Positions 55,939 through 64,000 of a DNA stretch of 64,000 nucleotides are shown here, in pieces. The translations under genes and the position numbers were made by a program. The DNA lies in NCBI RefSeq assembly GCF_019565455.1, contig NZ_CP067377.1:1928001-1992000 (forward strand). Reading direction: 5' to 3'. The notes under the pieces were generated by a model. It saw only the letters and a list, made by a program, of their open reading frames with translations, was not told the origin of the DNA and made no database searches. Position 1 is the first letter of the stretch. The number at the start of each line of letters is the position of its first letter. The stretch is from Flavobacterium oreochromis. GTDB taxonomy: Bacteria; Bacteroidota; Bacteroidia; Flavobacteriales; Flavobacteriaceae.

Positions 55939-55964
55939 AAAAGCACCATGAAAATGGTGCTTTT
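55939..55964 (+). terminator. Terminator of rpmE2
   Basis: AAAAGCACCAT-GAAA-ATGGTGCTTTT, followed by more T. Perfect 11-base stem. Confidence 0.88.
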
Positions 55965-56085
55965 TCTTTTACTATTTTTTAGAAATTTATCAGAAATTTC
56001 AAAATTAAAAATGGAATTTGCTTATTTTTGAAATGTTAAAATAGTTTGAAAGAAGACTTTTAAACCTGCAAAATTTTAAATAGAT

Positions 56086-57258
56086 ATGAACTACATACTT
56101 TTTGATGGAAATGTGCGTAATGCCTTATTGCCATTCACTTTTACACGTCCCGTTGCTGATATTCGTGTAGGAATTTTAACTATTCGTGAAAAATGGGAGA
56201 AGTTTTTAGGATATACAACCACAACTATTACAGAGGAGTATTTATCAGAAAAATACCCGATGGTAGAAATGGAAGAAAATATTATGATTAACGCTTCTTT
56301 CTTGCCTAATGATGTATTAGTAGAAATGATTAAATCTTTAGAAGAAAATCAAGCAGTTTTTTATAAAGATGAAGTAGTTGCTTTCTATAGTAAAGAAAAT
56401 CAGGAAGTTGATTTTGATGCTTTTGAAATAATAGAGTGTACAGTTGATTGTATTACAATCGAGCATACATGGGATATTTTTGCTAAGAATGATATAGCAC
56501 TTCGTGAAGACTTTGAATTGATTACAGAAGGTAGAACTTCGCAGCCTATTCCTAAATCAGTTAATGTTATTGCTCCTGAAAATATCTTTATAGAAGAAGG
56601 AGCTAAGTTAGAATTTGTAACCTTAAACGCCTCTACAGGACCAATCTATATAGGTAAAAATTCTGAAATAATGGAAGGGTCTGTTATTCGTGGACCTTTT
56701 GCATTATGCGAAGAGGCACAAGTGAAATTAGCTACTAAAATTTATGGAGCAACAACAGTTGGACCACATAGTAGAGTGGGAGGAGAAATAAATAATTCTG
56801 TTTTATTTGCTTATTCCAATAAAGGACATGATGGGTTTTTAGGTAATTCCGTCTTAGGAGAATGGTGTAATATAGGAGCAGATAGTAATAATTCAAATTT
56901 GAAAAATAATTACGAAGAAGTAAAACTTTGGAGTTATGAAACAGAAAATTTTGCTCGTACAGGACTTCAATTCTGTGGTTTAATGATGGGTGATCATAGT
57001 AAATGTGGAATTAATACGATGTTTAATACAGGAACTGTAGTAGGTGTTTCTGCTAATATTTTTGGTTCAGGATTTCCTCGTAACTTCGTGCCTAGTTTTT
57101 CTTGGGGAGGAGCCTCAGGTTTTACAACTTATCTTACGAATAAAGCTTTTCAAACAGCTAAGATCGTAATGTCAAGACGTAATTTAGAGTTTTCAGAACA
57201 AGAGATTAGAATTTTAGAACACGTTTTTGAAGAAACAAAAAAATATAGAAAAGAATAA
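56086..57258 (+). CDS. GlmU-like putative sugar nucleotidyltransferase / acyltransferase-fold protein
   Basis: 390 residues. N-terminal part MNYILFDGNVRNALLPFTFT and RPVADIRVGILTIREKWEKF, then a left-handed beta helix of hexapeptide repeats (IYIGKNSEIMEGSVIRGPFA). It resembles the GlmU-related family common in Bacteroidota but lacks the standard GlmU nucleotide-binding signature, so catalysis is unproven. A TATTTTTG box lies upstream at 56023-56030. Confidence 0.8.
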   Translation: MNYILFDGNVRNALLPFTFTRPVADIRVGILTIREKWEKFLGYTTTTITEEYLSEKYPMVEMEENIMINASFLPNDVLVEMIKSLEENQAVFYKDEVVAFYSKENQEVDFDAFEIIECTVDCITIEHTWDIFAKNDIALREDFELITEGRTSQPIPKSVNVIAPENIFIEEGAKLEFVTLNASTGPIYIGKNSEIMEGSVIRGPFALCEEAQVKLATKIYGATTVGPHSRVGGEINNSVLFAYSNKGHDGFLGNSVLGEWCNIGADSNNSNLKNNYEEVKLWSYETENFARTGLQFCGLMMGDHSKCGINTMFNTGTVVGVSANIFGSGFPRNFVPSFSWGGASGFTTYLTNKAFQTAKIVMSRRNLEFSEQEIRILEHVFEETKKYRKE

Positions 57259-57278
57259 TTAATATAAATTGAAATAAG

Positions 57279-57307
57279 AAACCGCGAGTATAATTCGTGG
57301 TTTTTTT
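57279..57307 (+). terminator. Terminator
   Basis: AAACCGCGA - GTATAAT - TCGTGGTTT with a G-T pair and a T-run, between the GlmU-like gene and aspA. The aspA start is only 13 bases away, so it may act as a leader structure. Confidence 0.65.
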
Positions 57308-57319
57308 AGCTTTAAAAAA

Positions 57320-58720
57320 ATGTATAGAATAGAAAACGATTTATTAGGTGATTTGCAAGTGCCTGTAGATGCTTATTATGGAGTGCAAACACAACGCGCT
57401 ATTGAAAATTTTAATATTTCAGGAGTTCGATTGTATCAATTTCCTGAATTTATAAAAGGATTAGCTTATGTGAAGTGGGCAGCAGCAGAAACAAATTTTC
57501 AGTTAGGCTTACTTGAAGAACCTATAAAAAATGCAATTGTAGAAGCTTCTAAAGAAGTTATAGAAGGTAAATTTGATCGTGAATTTCCTGTTGATATGAT
57601 TCAAGGAGGGGCAGGGACTTCAACTAATATGAATATTAATGAAGTGCTGGCGAATCGAGCACTCGAAATAATGGGATATGAAAAAGGACAATATCAATTT
57701 TGTTCACCCAATGATCATGTAAATTTATCTCAATCTACGAATGATGCTTATCCAACTGCTATAAAAATTGGAGCAATACGCTCTAATATGAATTTAATAT
57801 TACATCTTAAACAATTAATAGCTTCTTTTAGAAAAAAAGGAGAAGAGTTTAAACACGTTTTAAAAATGGGACGTACTCAGTTGCAAGATGCCGTTCCTAT
57901 GACATTAGGACAAGAATTTGAAGCCTTTGCTGCTACTTTAGAAGAAGAAATAGATCGTTTAACACAAAATTCAAACTTATTTCTAGAGATTAATATGGGA
58001 GCAACTGCTATTGGTACAGGATTAAATGCACCAATAGGTTATGCACAGTTATGTGCTGAAAAATTAGCAAACATTACAGGTTTAGCTATAGTTTCAGCTC
58101 CAAATCTAATTGAAGCAACACCAGATACAGGTTCTTATGTTATTTATTCATCCGCTTTAAAGCGAATGGCAATTAAAATGTCAAAAATATGTAATGATTT
58201 ACGCTTGTTATCATCAGGGCCTCGTTGTGGATTAAATGAAATTAATCTGCCTCCTATGCAACCGGGTTCTTCTATTATGCCAGGAAAAGTAAATCCCGTT
58301 ATTCCTGAGGTTATGAATCAGGTTTGTTTTCGTGTAATAGGTAATGATTTAACAGTTACAATGGCAGCAGAAGCAGGTCAATTGCAGTTGAATGTAATGG
58401 AGCCAGTTTTAATCTATGCGATTCTTGAATCAATGCAATTAATGAGTCAAGCCATGGATACATTAAGAGAGAAATGTATTGATGGTATTACCGCTAATGA
58501 AGAACATTGCCGCGAAATGGTATTACATAGCATAGGTATTGTAACGGCTTTAAACCCGTATATAGGGTATAAGAATAGTACTAAAATAGCTAAAGAAGCA
58601 TTAGAAACAGGAAAAAGTGTTTATAATTTAGTCTTAGAACACAATATTCTTTCTAAAGAACAATTAGACGATATTTTAAATCCAGAAAATATGTTAGCTC
58701 CTAAGGCTTTTCATAAATAA
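57320..58720 (+). CDS. aspA: Aspartate ammonia-lyase
   Basis: 466 residues, intact. Start MYRIENDLLGDLQVPVDAYY (YGVQTQRAIENF). The family signature GSSIMPGKVNPVIPEV lies near residue 320 and the substrate-binding TSTNMNINEVLANRA near 105. It releases ammonia from aspartate to form fumarate. Aspartase and fumarase are close; the N-terminal VPVDAYYGVQTQRAIENF and lack of longer fumarase motifs favour aspartase. Confidence 0.9.
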   Translation: MYRIENDLLGDLQVPVDAYYGVQTQRAIENFNISGVRLYQFPEFIKGLAYVKWAAAETNFQLGLLEEPIKNAIVEASKEVIEGKFDREFPVDMIQGGAGTSTNMNINEVLANRALEIMGYEKGQYQFCSPNDHVNLSQSTNDAYPTAIKIGAIRSNMNLILHLKQLIASFRKKGEEFKHVLKMGRTQLQDAVPMTLGQEFEAFAATLEEEIDRLTQNSNLFLEINMGATAIGTGLNAPIGYAQLCAEKLANITGLAIVSAPNLIEATPDTGSYVIYSSALKRMAIKMSKICNDLRLLSSGPRCGLNEINLPPMQPGSSIMPGKVNPVIPEVMNQVCFRVIGNDLTVTMAAEAGQLQLNVMEPVLIYAILESMQLMSQAMDTLREKCIDGITANEEHCREMVLHSIGIVTALNPYIGYKNSTKIAKEALETGKSVYNLVLEHNILSKEQLDDILNPENMLAPKAFHK

Positions 58721-58726
58721 AAAATA

Positions 58727-58806
58727 TACCGATTTTAGATAAAAATAATTTAATCACTTTCTCTCCCTTTTGATGTAGTGTTAATTTTTAGAATCTAAAA
58801 TCGGTA
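58727..58806 (+). terminator. Long hairpin after aspA
   Basis: Arms TACCGATTTTAGAT (58727-58740) and ATCTAAAATCGGTA (58793-58806) match over 14 bases with a 52-base spacer that can itself pair (TTAATCACT / AGTGTTAA). Unlike the neighbouring terminators, the loop is large. It may be a terminator or a small structured RNA. Confidence 0.5.
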
Positions 58807-58883
58807 TTATTTTCTAAAAAAATCTTCTTAAAATTTTATTAGAACAGTATCAACTTCTGTTTTTTTAAACCGAAATAACTAGT

Positions 58884-58891
58884 TAAATTTG
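58884..58891 (+). promoter_or_regulatory. -7 box of mtaB
   Basis: TAAATTTG at 45 bases before the ATG. No clear TTTG at the expected -33 position. Confidence 0.4.
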
Positions 58892-58935
58892 CATTCTCAA
58901 TTTTTGACAACGATTTCATTGATTGAGAGTTAATT

Positions 58936-60258
58936 ATGGAAAATAAAAAAAAAGTAGCGTTTTATACGCTTGGATGTAAATTAAACTTTTCTGAAACATC
59001 TACCATTGCACGAAATTTTCAAAATGAAGGTTTTGATCGTGTTGATTTTGAGGAAGTAGCAGATATATATGTTATTAACACTTGTTCTGTAACAGATAAT
59101 GCGGATAAACAATTTAAACAAATTGTAAAAAAAGCCATAAAGCTTAATGAGAAAGCTTTTGTTGCTGCCGTGGGATGTTATGCACAATTGAAACCAGAAG
59201 AATTAGCTTCAGTTGATGGAGTTGATTTAGTTTTAGGTGCTACTGAAAAATTTAAAATAACAGATTACTTAAATGATCTTTCCAAAAATGATTTAGGAGA
59301 AGTTCACTCATGTGAAATTGAAGAAGCAGATTTTTATGTAGGTAGTTATTCTATAGGAGATAGAACCCGTGCTTTTTTAAAAGTACAGGATGGGTGTGAT
59401 TATAAATGTACCTATTGTACCATTCCATTAGCTCGTGGTATTTCTCGTAGTGATACAATGGAAAATGTATTGAAAAATGCTAAAGAAATCTCAGAAAGAG
59501 GAATTAAAGAAATCGTTTTAACCGGTGTTAATATTGGAGATTATGGGAAAGGAGAGTTTGGTAATAAAAAACACGAACACACCTTTTTAGAATTAGTTCA
59601 AGCTTTAGATAAAATAAATGGAATTGAAAGATTACGTATATCATCAATAGAACCTAATTTATTGAAAAATGAAACTATTGATTTTGTTTCAAAAAGCAGA
59701 ACTTTTGTTCCTCATTTCCATATACCATTACAATCAGGATCTAATGCTATTTTAAAAAAAATGAAGCGTCGTTACTTGCGTGAATTATATTCAGATAGAG
59801 TGAATAAAATACGAGAAGTAATGTCTCATGCTTGTATTGGTGTAGATGTTATTGTAGGTTTTCCAGGAGAAACAGATGAATTGTTTTTAGAAACATATAA
59901 TTTTTTACATAGTTTAGATATATCCTATTTGCATGTTTTTACTTATTCTGAACGTGATAATACAGAAGCTACTTCTATGGAAGGAGTAGTTCCCAATAAT
60001 GTACGAGCAAAACGTAGTAAAATGTTAAGAGGGTTATCTGTTAAAAAACGTCGTGCATTTTATGAAAGTCAGATAGGAAGTTTAAGAACCGTATTGTTTG
60101 AAGGAGAAAATAAAGAAGGATATATTCATGGTTTTACAGAAAATTATGTAAAAGTTAAAACTCCTTGGAATCCAGAATTAGTTAACACTTTGCATCAAGT
60201 AAAATTATCAAAAATAGACGAAGACGGAAGCGTAAGAGTAGAATTTTGTAAGGAATAG
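58936..60258 (+). CDS. mtaB: tRNA t6A37 methylthiotransferase MtaB
   Basis: 440 residues. N-terminal 4Fe-4S domain with cysteines in TLGCKLNFSE, NTCSVTDNAD and AVGCYAQLKPEE; radical-SAM CxxxCxxC motif GCDYKCTYCTIPLARG; C-terminal TRAM domain. The order and length fit MtaB, which makes ms2t6A in ANN-reading tRNAs. Intact. Followed by a perfect bidirectional terminator. Confidence 0.95.
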   Translation: MENKKKVAFYTLGCKLNFSETSTIARNFQNEGFDRVDFEEVADIYVINTCSVTDNADKQFKQIVKKAIKLNEKAFVAAVGCYAQLKPEELASVDGVDLVLGATEKFKITDYLNDLSKNDLGEVHSCEIEEADFYVGSYSIGDRTRAFLKVQDGCDYKCTYCTIPLARGISRSDTMENVLKNAKEISERGIKEIVLTGVNIGDYGKGEFGNKKHEHTFLELVQALDKINGIERLRISSIEPNLLKNETIDFVSKSRTFVPHFHIPLQSGSNAILKKMKRRYLRELYSDRVNKIREVMSHACIGVDVIVGFPGETDELFLETYNFLHSLDISYLHVFTYSERDNTEATSMEGVVPNNVRAKRSKMLRGLSVKKRRAFYESQIGSLRTVLFEGENKEGYIHGFTENYVKVKTPWNPELVNTLHQVKLSKIDEDGSVRVEFCKE

Positions 60259-60284
60259 TTTTTTTAAAAAAAAAGTATAATCTG

Positions 60285-60322
60285 CAAAAGCCTTCATTTT
60301 AAATAATTAATGAAGGCTTTTG
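60285..60322. terminator. Bidirectional terminator
   Basis: CAAAAGCCTTCATT / AATGAAGGCTTTTG, 14-base perfect stem between the converging mtaB and bestrophin-like genes. Confidence 0.88.
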
Positions 60323-60329
60323 TAAAAAG

Positions 60330-61088
60330 TTAAATTTCAGAAATAAAATCATGTAAAGGTTTAAGAGAAATTTCAGTTCCTGTTTCTCCATTTTCTGTAT
60401 AATCAAATGGATTGTCTAAGTCTTTAATTAAAAATAGCATATACCAAATTAAAAAAGTAATTAATACAGTTAGAAACATGGCAGCTAAAAAAGGTTCTAT
60501 TTTAATTATGATTAGTCCAATTGATGTTAAAAATGCCATAGCTTCAACGATAGCATAAGCAGAAACTGCAAAATCAGTCTCTCGAATAGTGTCCATTCTC
60601 ATGATCGTTTTACGTAATTGATTTTGCTCATTCTTCATTTTAATAATGTAATTTGCTTGAATATCTTCTTTCTCAAGATTAATCAAGTGATCATTAATAT
60701 TGCTAATGTATGCTAAAAGACCAGAAGTGCTTTCGGTTTTGTAAAGCCATTTTTTTATAAACCAAGGAAGTTCTTTTTGGTATTCTAAGAAATTTTTAGC
60801 TGCTTCTGAGTTTTTAGATTTAATTATTGTAAAGGTGTCATCTTGTAGAGTACGCATAGAAACAACCAGTTCTGTAGGTAGTTTTTCACTTTCCTTATAA
60901 TCTGATAATACACCACTAATTAAAAAACCAATTAAAAAAATAGTTCCAGCTACTAAACTAGTAAAAAGAGCATTTAGTTCCATTAGTTCGAAATAATAAT
61001 TATGACTTAATAATTTAAAAATTCCAACAATAAAAATGATAGGGAAAATTTTAAAAGCTATTTTCCACTTAAGAGCTAAATTTTTCAT
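60330..61088 (-). CDS. Bestrophin-like (DUF4239) membrane protein
   Basis: 252 residues with four hydrophobic segments (about 12-30, 42-60, 178-198 and 203-220) around a long soluble loop. The general shape and LVAGTIFLIGFLISGVLSDY fit the DUF4239/bestrophin-like family, whose members may be channels. Function not established. Confidence 0.65.
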   Translation of the reverse strand: MKNLALKWKIAFKIFPIIFIVGIFKLLSHNYYFELMELNALFTSLVAGTIFLIGFLISGVLSDYKESEKLPTELVVSMRTLQDDTFTIIKSKNSEAAKNFLEYQKELPWFIKKWLYKTESTSGLLAYISNINDHLINLEKEDIQANYIIKMKNEQNQLRKTIMRMDTIRETDFAVSAYAIVEAMAFLTSIGLIIIKIEPFLAAMFLTVLITFLIWYMLFLIKDLDNPFDYTENGETGTEISLKPLHDFISEI

Positions 61089-61189
61089 ATTATTTTTTTG
61101 TGCAATTTTACAGAAAAACTTTTTTTCATGCTATTATTTTATAGCTAGAATAAATAATTAATTTAGTAAAAATTTAATAAAATAAAGTA

Positions 61190-61849
61190 ATGTCTAAGTT
61201 ACAAGTATATTTTATGCCAGGAATGGCTGCAAGTTCAAAAATATTTGAACGAATTCAATTATCAGAAGAATTTTTTGATATGAATTTCTTAGAATGGGAA
61301 ATGCCCCTGTCTAATGAAACTCTTAAAGATTATGCTCAAAGAATGTCAAAAAAAGTATTAGGAGAAAATATTATTCTGATAGGTGTATCGTTTGGAGGAA
61401 TTCTTGTACAGGAAATGGCGCAATTTTTGAATCCTAAAAAAGTTATTATTATTTCAAGTGTCAAAAGTAATCAAGAATTGCCTAAACGAATGAAAATTGC
61501 AAAGACTACTAAATTATATAAGATTTTACCTACTGGTTTAGCTAAAAATTTGGAAACATTAGCAAAATACGTTTTTGGAAAGGGAATTGTAAAGCAAAGA
61601 GTAGAGTTATATAAAAAATTTATGATCCATACAGAAAAAGAGTATCTAGATTGGGCTATTGAACAAGTAGTTTGCTGGGAAAGGAATGAGCCAGATTTAA
61701 AAGTAATCCATATTCAGGGAGATGCTGATGAGGTTTTTCCTGTGAAAAATATAGAAAAATATATAAATGTTAAAGGAGGAACTCATATTATGATTTTGAG
61801 TAAATATAAATGGTTAAATGAAAATTTACCTAAATTAATACTAGAATAG
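61190..61849 (+). CDS. Alpha/beta hydrolase
   Basis: 219 residues. Nucleophile elbow GVSFGG (Ser), preceded by the oxyanion region MPGMAASS. The acid and histidine are likely DADEVFP and GGTHIMIL. No lid domain signature; a small cytosolic esterase or lipase-like enzyme. Overlaps nothing and is followed after one base by the lytic transglycosylase. Confidence 0.82.
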   Translation: MSKLQVYFMPGMAASSKIFERIQLSEEFFDMNFLEWEMPLSNETLKDYAQRMSKKVLGENIILIGVSFGGILVQEMAQFLNPKKVIIISSVKSNQELPKRMKIAKTTKLYKILPTGLAKNLETLAKYVFGKGIVKQRVELYKKFMIHTEKEYLDWAIEQVVCWERNEPDLKVIHIQGDADEVFPVKNIEKYINVKGGTHIMILSKYKWLNENLPKLILE

Positions 61850-61850
61850 A

Positions 61851-62693
61851 ATGAAGTTTAGAAGTATTGTTTTTTTGTTTTTGAGTGTTAGTTTTATCTT
61901 AGTAAGTTGGAAAAGCAATCCTCTTTTTCCTGTAAAGATTGATTTTTGTGGAGAAGAAGTGCCGCTAGATGTTCCTGATGTTCATGAAAGATTAGATCGT
62001 GAGTTAATTATTAATGAATATATGCATGGTTCAACTATTATGATCATTAAAAGAGCGTATCGTTTTTTTCCTATTATTGAACCTATTTTGGTAAAGAATA
62101 ATGTGCCAGACGATTTTAAATATCTAGCTGTAATAGAAAGTTCTTTAACAAATGCTACATCTCCTTCTGGAGCAAAAGGTTTTTGGCAATTTATGCCTCA
62201 AACAGCTAAAGAAAAGGGAATGGAAATTACAGACGGAATAGATGAACGTTATCATTTGGAAAAAGCAACACAGGCTGCTTGTGAATATTTATTAAAAGCA
62301 AAAGAAAAGTTTGGTTCTTGGACTTTAGCAGCAGCTTCTTATAATGGAGGAATGAATGGATTGCAAAAAGCAATTAATCAACAGTTAGTTTCTAATTATT
62401 ATGATTTGTTACTTACAGATGAAACATTTAGATATGTATTTAGAATTTTAGCTTTAAAAGAAATTATGAAAAATCCAAAACAATATGGGTTTGAATTGAA
62501 AGAAACAGAGTTGTATAAGCCACTAAAAGTAAAAAAAATAGAGGTAGATAGTAGTATTACAGATTTAGCTAAATTTGCTAAAAACCAAGGAGTTAATTAT
62601 AAAGAATTGAAGTTGATGAACCCGTGGTTACGTGATGTAAAACTTGATAATCCTAATAAGAAAAAATATATTTTAGATTTACCAGTTAAATAA
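61851..62693 (+). CDS. Lytic transglycosylase (SLT/MltD-like) with LysM-like tail
   Basis: 280 residues, signal segment MKFRSIVFLFLSVSFILVSW. The SLT core has the catalytic Glu (E96 in VIESS), SPSGAKGFWQFMP (104-116) and AAASYNGGMNGLQKA. The C-terminal LAKFAKNQGVNYKELKLMN is LysM-like. It cleaves the glycan strands of peptidoglycan in the periplasm. Confidence 0.88.
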   Translation: MKFRSIVFLFLSVSFILVSWKSNPLFPVKIDFCGEEVPLDVPDVHERLDRELIINEYMHGSTIMIIKRAYRFFPIIEPILVKNNVPDDFKYLAVIESSLTNATSPSGAKGFWQFMPQTAKEKGMEITDGIDERYHLEKATQAACEYLLKAKEKFGSWTLAAASYNGGMNGLQKAINQQLVSNYYDLLLTDETFRYVFRILALKEIMKNPKQYGFELKETELYKPLKVKKIEVDSSITDLAKFAKNQGVNYKELKLMNPWLRDVKLDNPNKKKYILDLPVK

Positions 62694-62784
62694 GGAAGCA
62701 TAGATATTAAAATTATTTTTGATTAATGTTTATTAATAAATAAAATAACGTTACATTTCATGTACAATAAATAAAGTTTCGAAT

Positions 62785-63153
62785 ATGAATACAGCAACTA
62801 TAATTGTTTTGATTATAACAGGATTGTTAGCAGGAATGTTAAGCGGGTTAGTAGGAGTGGGAGGCGGAATTATAATGGTTCCTATGATGGTTTTTATTTT
62901 AGGTTTTTCGCAGCATCAAGCGCAAGGAACAAGTTTGGCTGTATTGGTTGTACCTGTTACAGCTTTAGCTGTATTTAATTATTATAAAGAAGGATATATA
63001 AATTGGAAGTATGCCGCAGTAATAGCTCTATTCTTTGTTGTAGGAAGTTATGCAGGAAGTAAGTTAGCTGTTAACTTAGATCAAAAAATGCTGAAAAAAA
63101 TTTTCAGCATTATATTGATAATTATAGGAAGTAAGATGTTTTTAGAAAAATAA
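62785..63153 (+). CDS. Small TSUP-family (TauE/SafE) permease
   Basis: 122 residues, four membrane segments, with the TSUP segment GLLAGMLSGLVGVGGGIIM and QGTSLAVLVVP. Half the usual length; such small forms probably dimerise. Likely exports a sulfur- or carbon-containing anion. Substrate unknown. Confidence 0.8.
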   Translation: MNTATIIVLIITGLLAGMLSGLVGVGGGIIMVPMMVFILGFSQHQAQGTSLAVLVVPVTALAVFNYYKEGYINWKYAAVIALFFVVGSYAGSKLAVNLDQKMLKKIFSIILIIIGSKMFLEK

Positions 63154-63156
63154 ACC

Positions 63157-63858
63157 CTAGTTAGAATCAGAAATTTGGCTTTCGTTTATTTTTTTTTCGA
63201 CGACAATAGATTTAAGGCCTAGATTAAATGTGTCATAATTCATGGTTAATGCGTTTGAAAAGCTGATATTAGGTTTAGGGTGAGCCCCACCTCTTTTAAT
63301 ATCTACAACATTTAATTTTGCGTCTAAAAAATAAGAAGTTGGAAAGCCTAGTGTATGTTTTAAATGAGCTACTATAGGAGCATCATTTTCATAAGATTCA
63401 TTAGCATAGCACACTTCTATGTTACTGTTGAATTTTCGAGCTATTTCCTTTATGTTTTTTCGTTTATCCCAAAACAATAAAATGAATTTAACATCTTTGG
63501 CGTGTTTTTGTGCTAACTTATTTAGAGCTTGAAACTCTCCTTTACTAGGAACGCACCAAGAAGCATAAGTTAAAATAAAAATAGGTTTTTGGATACTGCT
63601 TAACTGAATTTTTCTCCTTTCAAATGTTTTGAATGTGTAATCTTGAAAACGAGTTCCTTTAAGATGAAAGTTAACTAATGAATCAAATAACATTTTAGAA
63701 GTTTGAATATCATTTCTTTCATAAGCATAATTTACTTTTTGATTATACTTCGCTAAATGAGCTCTCAATGCGTCAGGAAAACTTGTAGTTATTACCTGAT
63801 CTTGGCAAAAACTAAAAAGGGAATATAACGCAACTACTAAGAAATATAACTTTTTCAT
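63157..63858 (-). CDS. Thioredoxin-fold (TlpA-like) protein lacking the second active-site Cys
   Basis: About 233 residues from the internal ATG at 63858 (MKKLYFLVVALYSLFSFCQ, signal sequence); a longer start at 63966 would run into a terminator hairpin. The active site reads YASWCVPSKGEF: CVPS instead of CxxC. The family cis-Pro is in LGFPTSYFLD. Such CxxS proteins may form mixed disulfides or act as a sensor. Confidence 0.82.
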   Translation of the reverse strand: MKKLYFLVVALYSLFSFCQDQVITTSFPDALRAHLAKYNQKVNYAYERNDIQTSKMLFDSLVNFHLKGTRFQDYTFKTFERRKIQLSSIQKPIFILTYASWCVPSKGEFQALNKLAQKHAKDVKFILLFWDKRKNIKEIARKFNSNIEVCYANESYENDAPIVAHLKHTLGFPTSYFLDAKLNVVDIKRGGAHPKPNISFSNALTMNYDTFNLGLKSIVVEKKINESQISDSN

Positions 63859-63954
63859 GTTTATTATTTGCTGCGAAGATAACCTGCTCACTTTTAATGG
63901 AATAAAATATTCGACTAACAGTATTTTTTTTCGATTATCTACCCTAAATATAGT

Positions 63955-63985
63955 AAAAAACCGCACTAGTTAGGTGCGGTTTTTT
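63955..63985. terminator. Terminator
   Basis: A-run, CCGCAC - TAGTTAG - GTGCGG, T6. It probably ends a transcript from beyond the right edge or acts in both directions. Confidence 0.82.
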
Positions 63986-64000
63986 AATTTTAACATATTT

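Overview
The window is AT-rich DNA from a flavobacterium (Bacteroidota, probably Flavobacteriaceae; genus not determinable from what I can see). Evidence for the host: promoters of the TTTG / TAnnTTTG type used by Bacteroidota, type B ribosomal protein L31, a TonB-dependent receptor with a carboxypeptidase-like N-terminal domain, a DUF4199 protein, the zapA - 6S RNA - rny order, and a GlmU-like protein with a predicted sugar-nucleotide role.

Positions 1 to about 39,933 are most of an integrated tailed (siphovirus-like) prophage. Its left end lies outside the window, and no integrase, holin or endolysin is seen. The right end is the 3' part of a tRNA-Met(CAT) gene (39889-39933), the expected remnant of integration into a tRNA. 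From right to left: a lysogeny region (repressor at 37056 on +, Cro-like gene at 36539 on -, and a strong divergent promoter overlaid by five 10-bp repeats); flanking lysogen-expressed genes (two lipoproteins, a membrane protein, a second HTH protein); recombination and replication genes (SbcC-like ATPase, RecT, metallo-hydrolase, NinB-like protein, SNF2 helicase, DUF6291-type initiator carrying an iteron-like origin, RuvC-like nuclease); a replisome block pcfK - pcfJ - dnaN - SSB-like; a string of very small genes; a truncated dUTPase; a two-gene + strand cargo cassette (YccF and DUF4041/T5orf172); and the late genes (ParB-methyltransferase, terS, terL, portal, scaffold, decoration, capsid, connectors, tail tube, tape measure, tail tip). 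Two late operons share an almost identical promoter with an inverted repeat.

Positions 39,934 to 64,000 are chromosome: a decayed ISL3-type transposase fragment, an orphan PAS histidine kinase, rny, 6S RNA, zapA and a coiled-coil partner, an M23 peptidase, a TonB-dependent receptor, a calcium-binding-type lipoprotein, an ABC exporter, phosphoglucomutase, a glycosyltransferase, rpmE2, a GlmU-like enzyme, aspA, mtaB, a lytic transglycosylase and small membrane and thiol-fold proteins, many separated by clear bidirectional terminators.

About twenty reading frames between 7 and 50 kb are broken by single-base changes, nearly all at short homopolymers and including rny. I read most as sequencing errors rather than real pseudogenes, and I give the reconstructed gene limits. 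The most interesting points are the probable phage origin inside the initiator gene, the phage-encoded replisome with its SSB-type tail and candidate clamp-binding motifs, the duplicated late promoter, the repressor/promoter array, and the cargo cassette at the early/late border.
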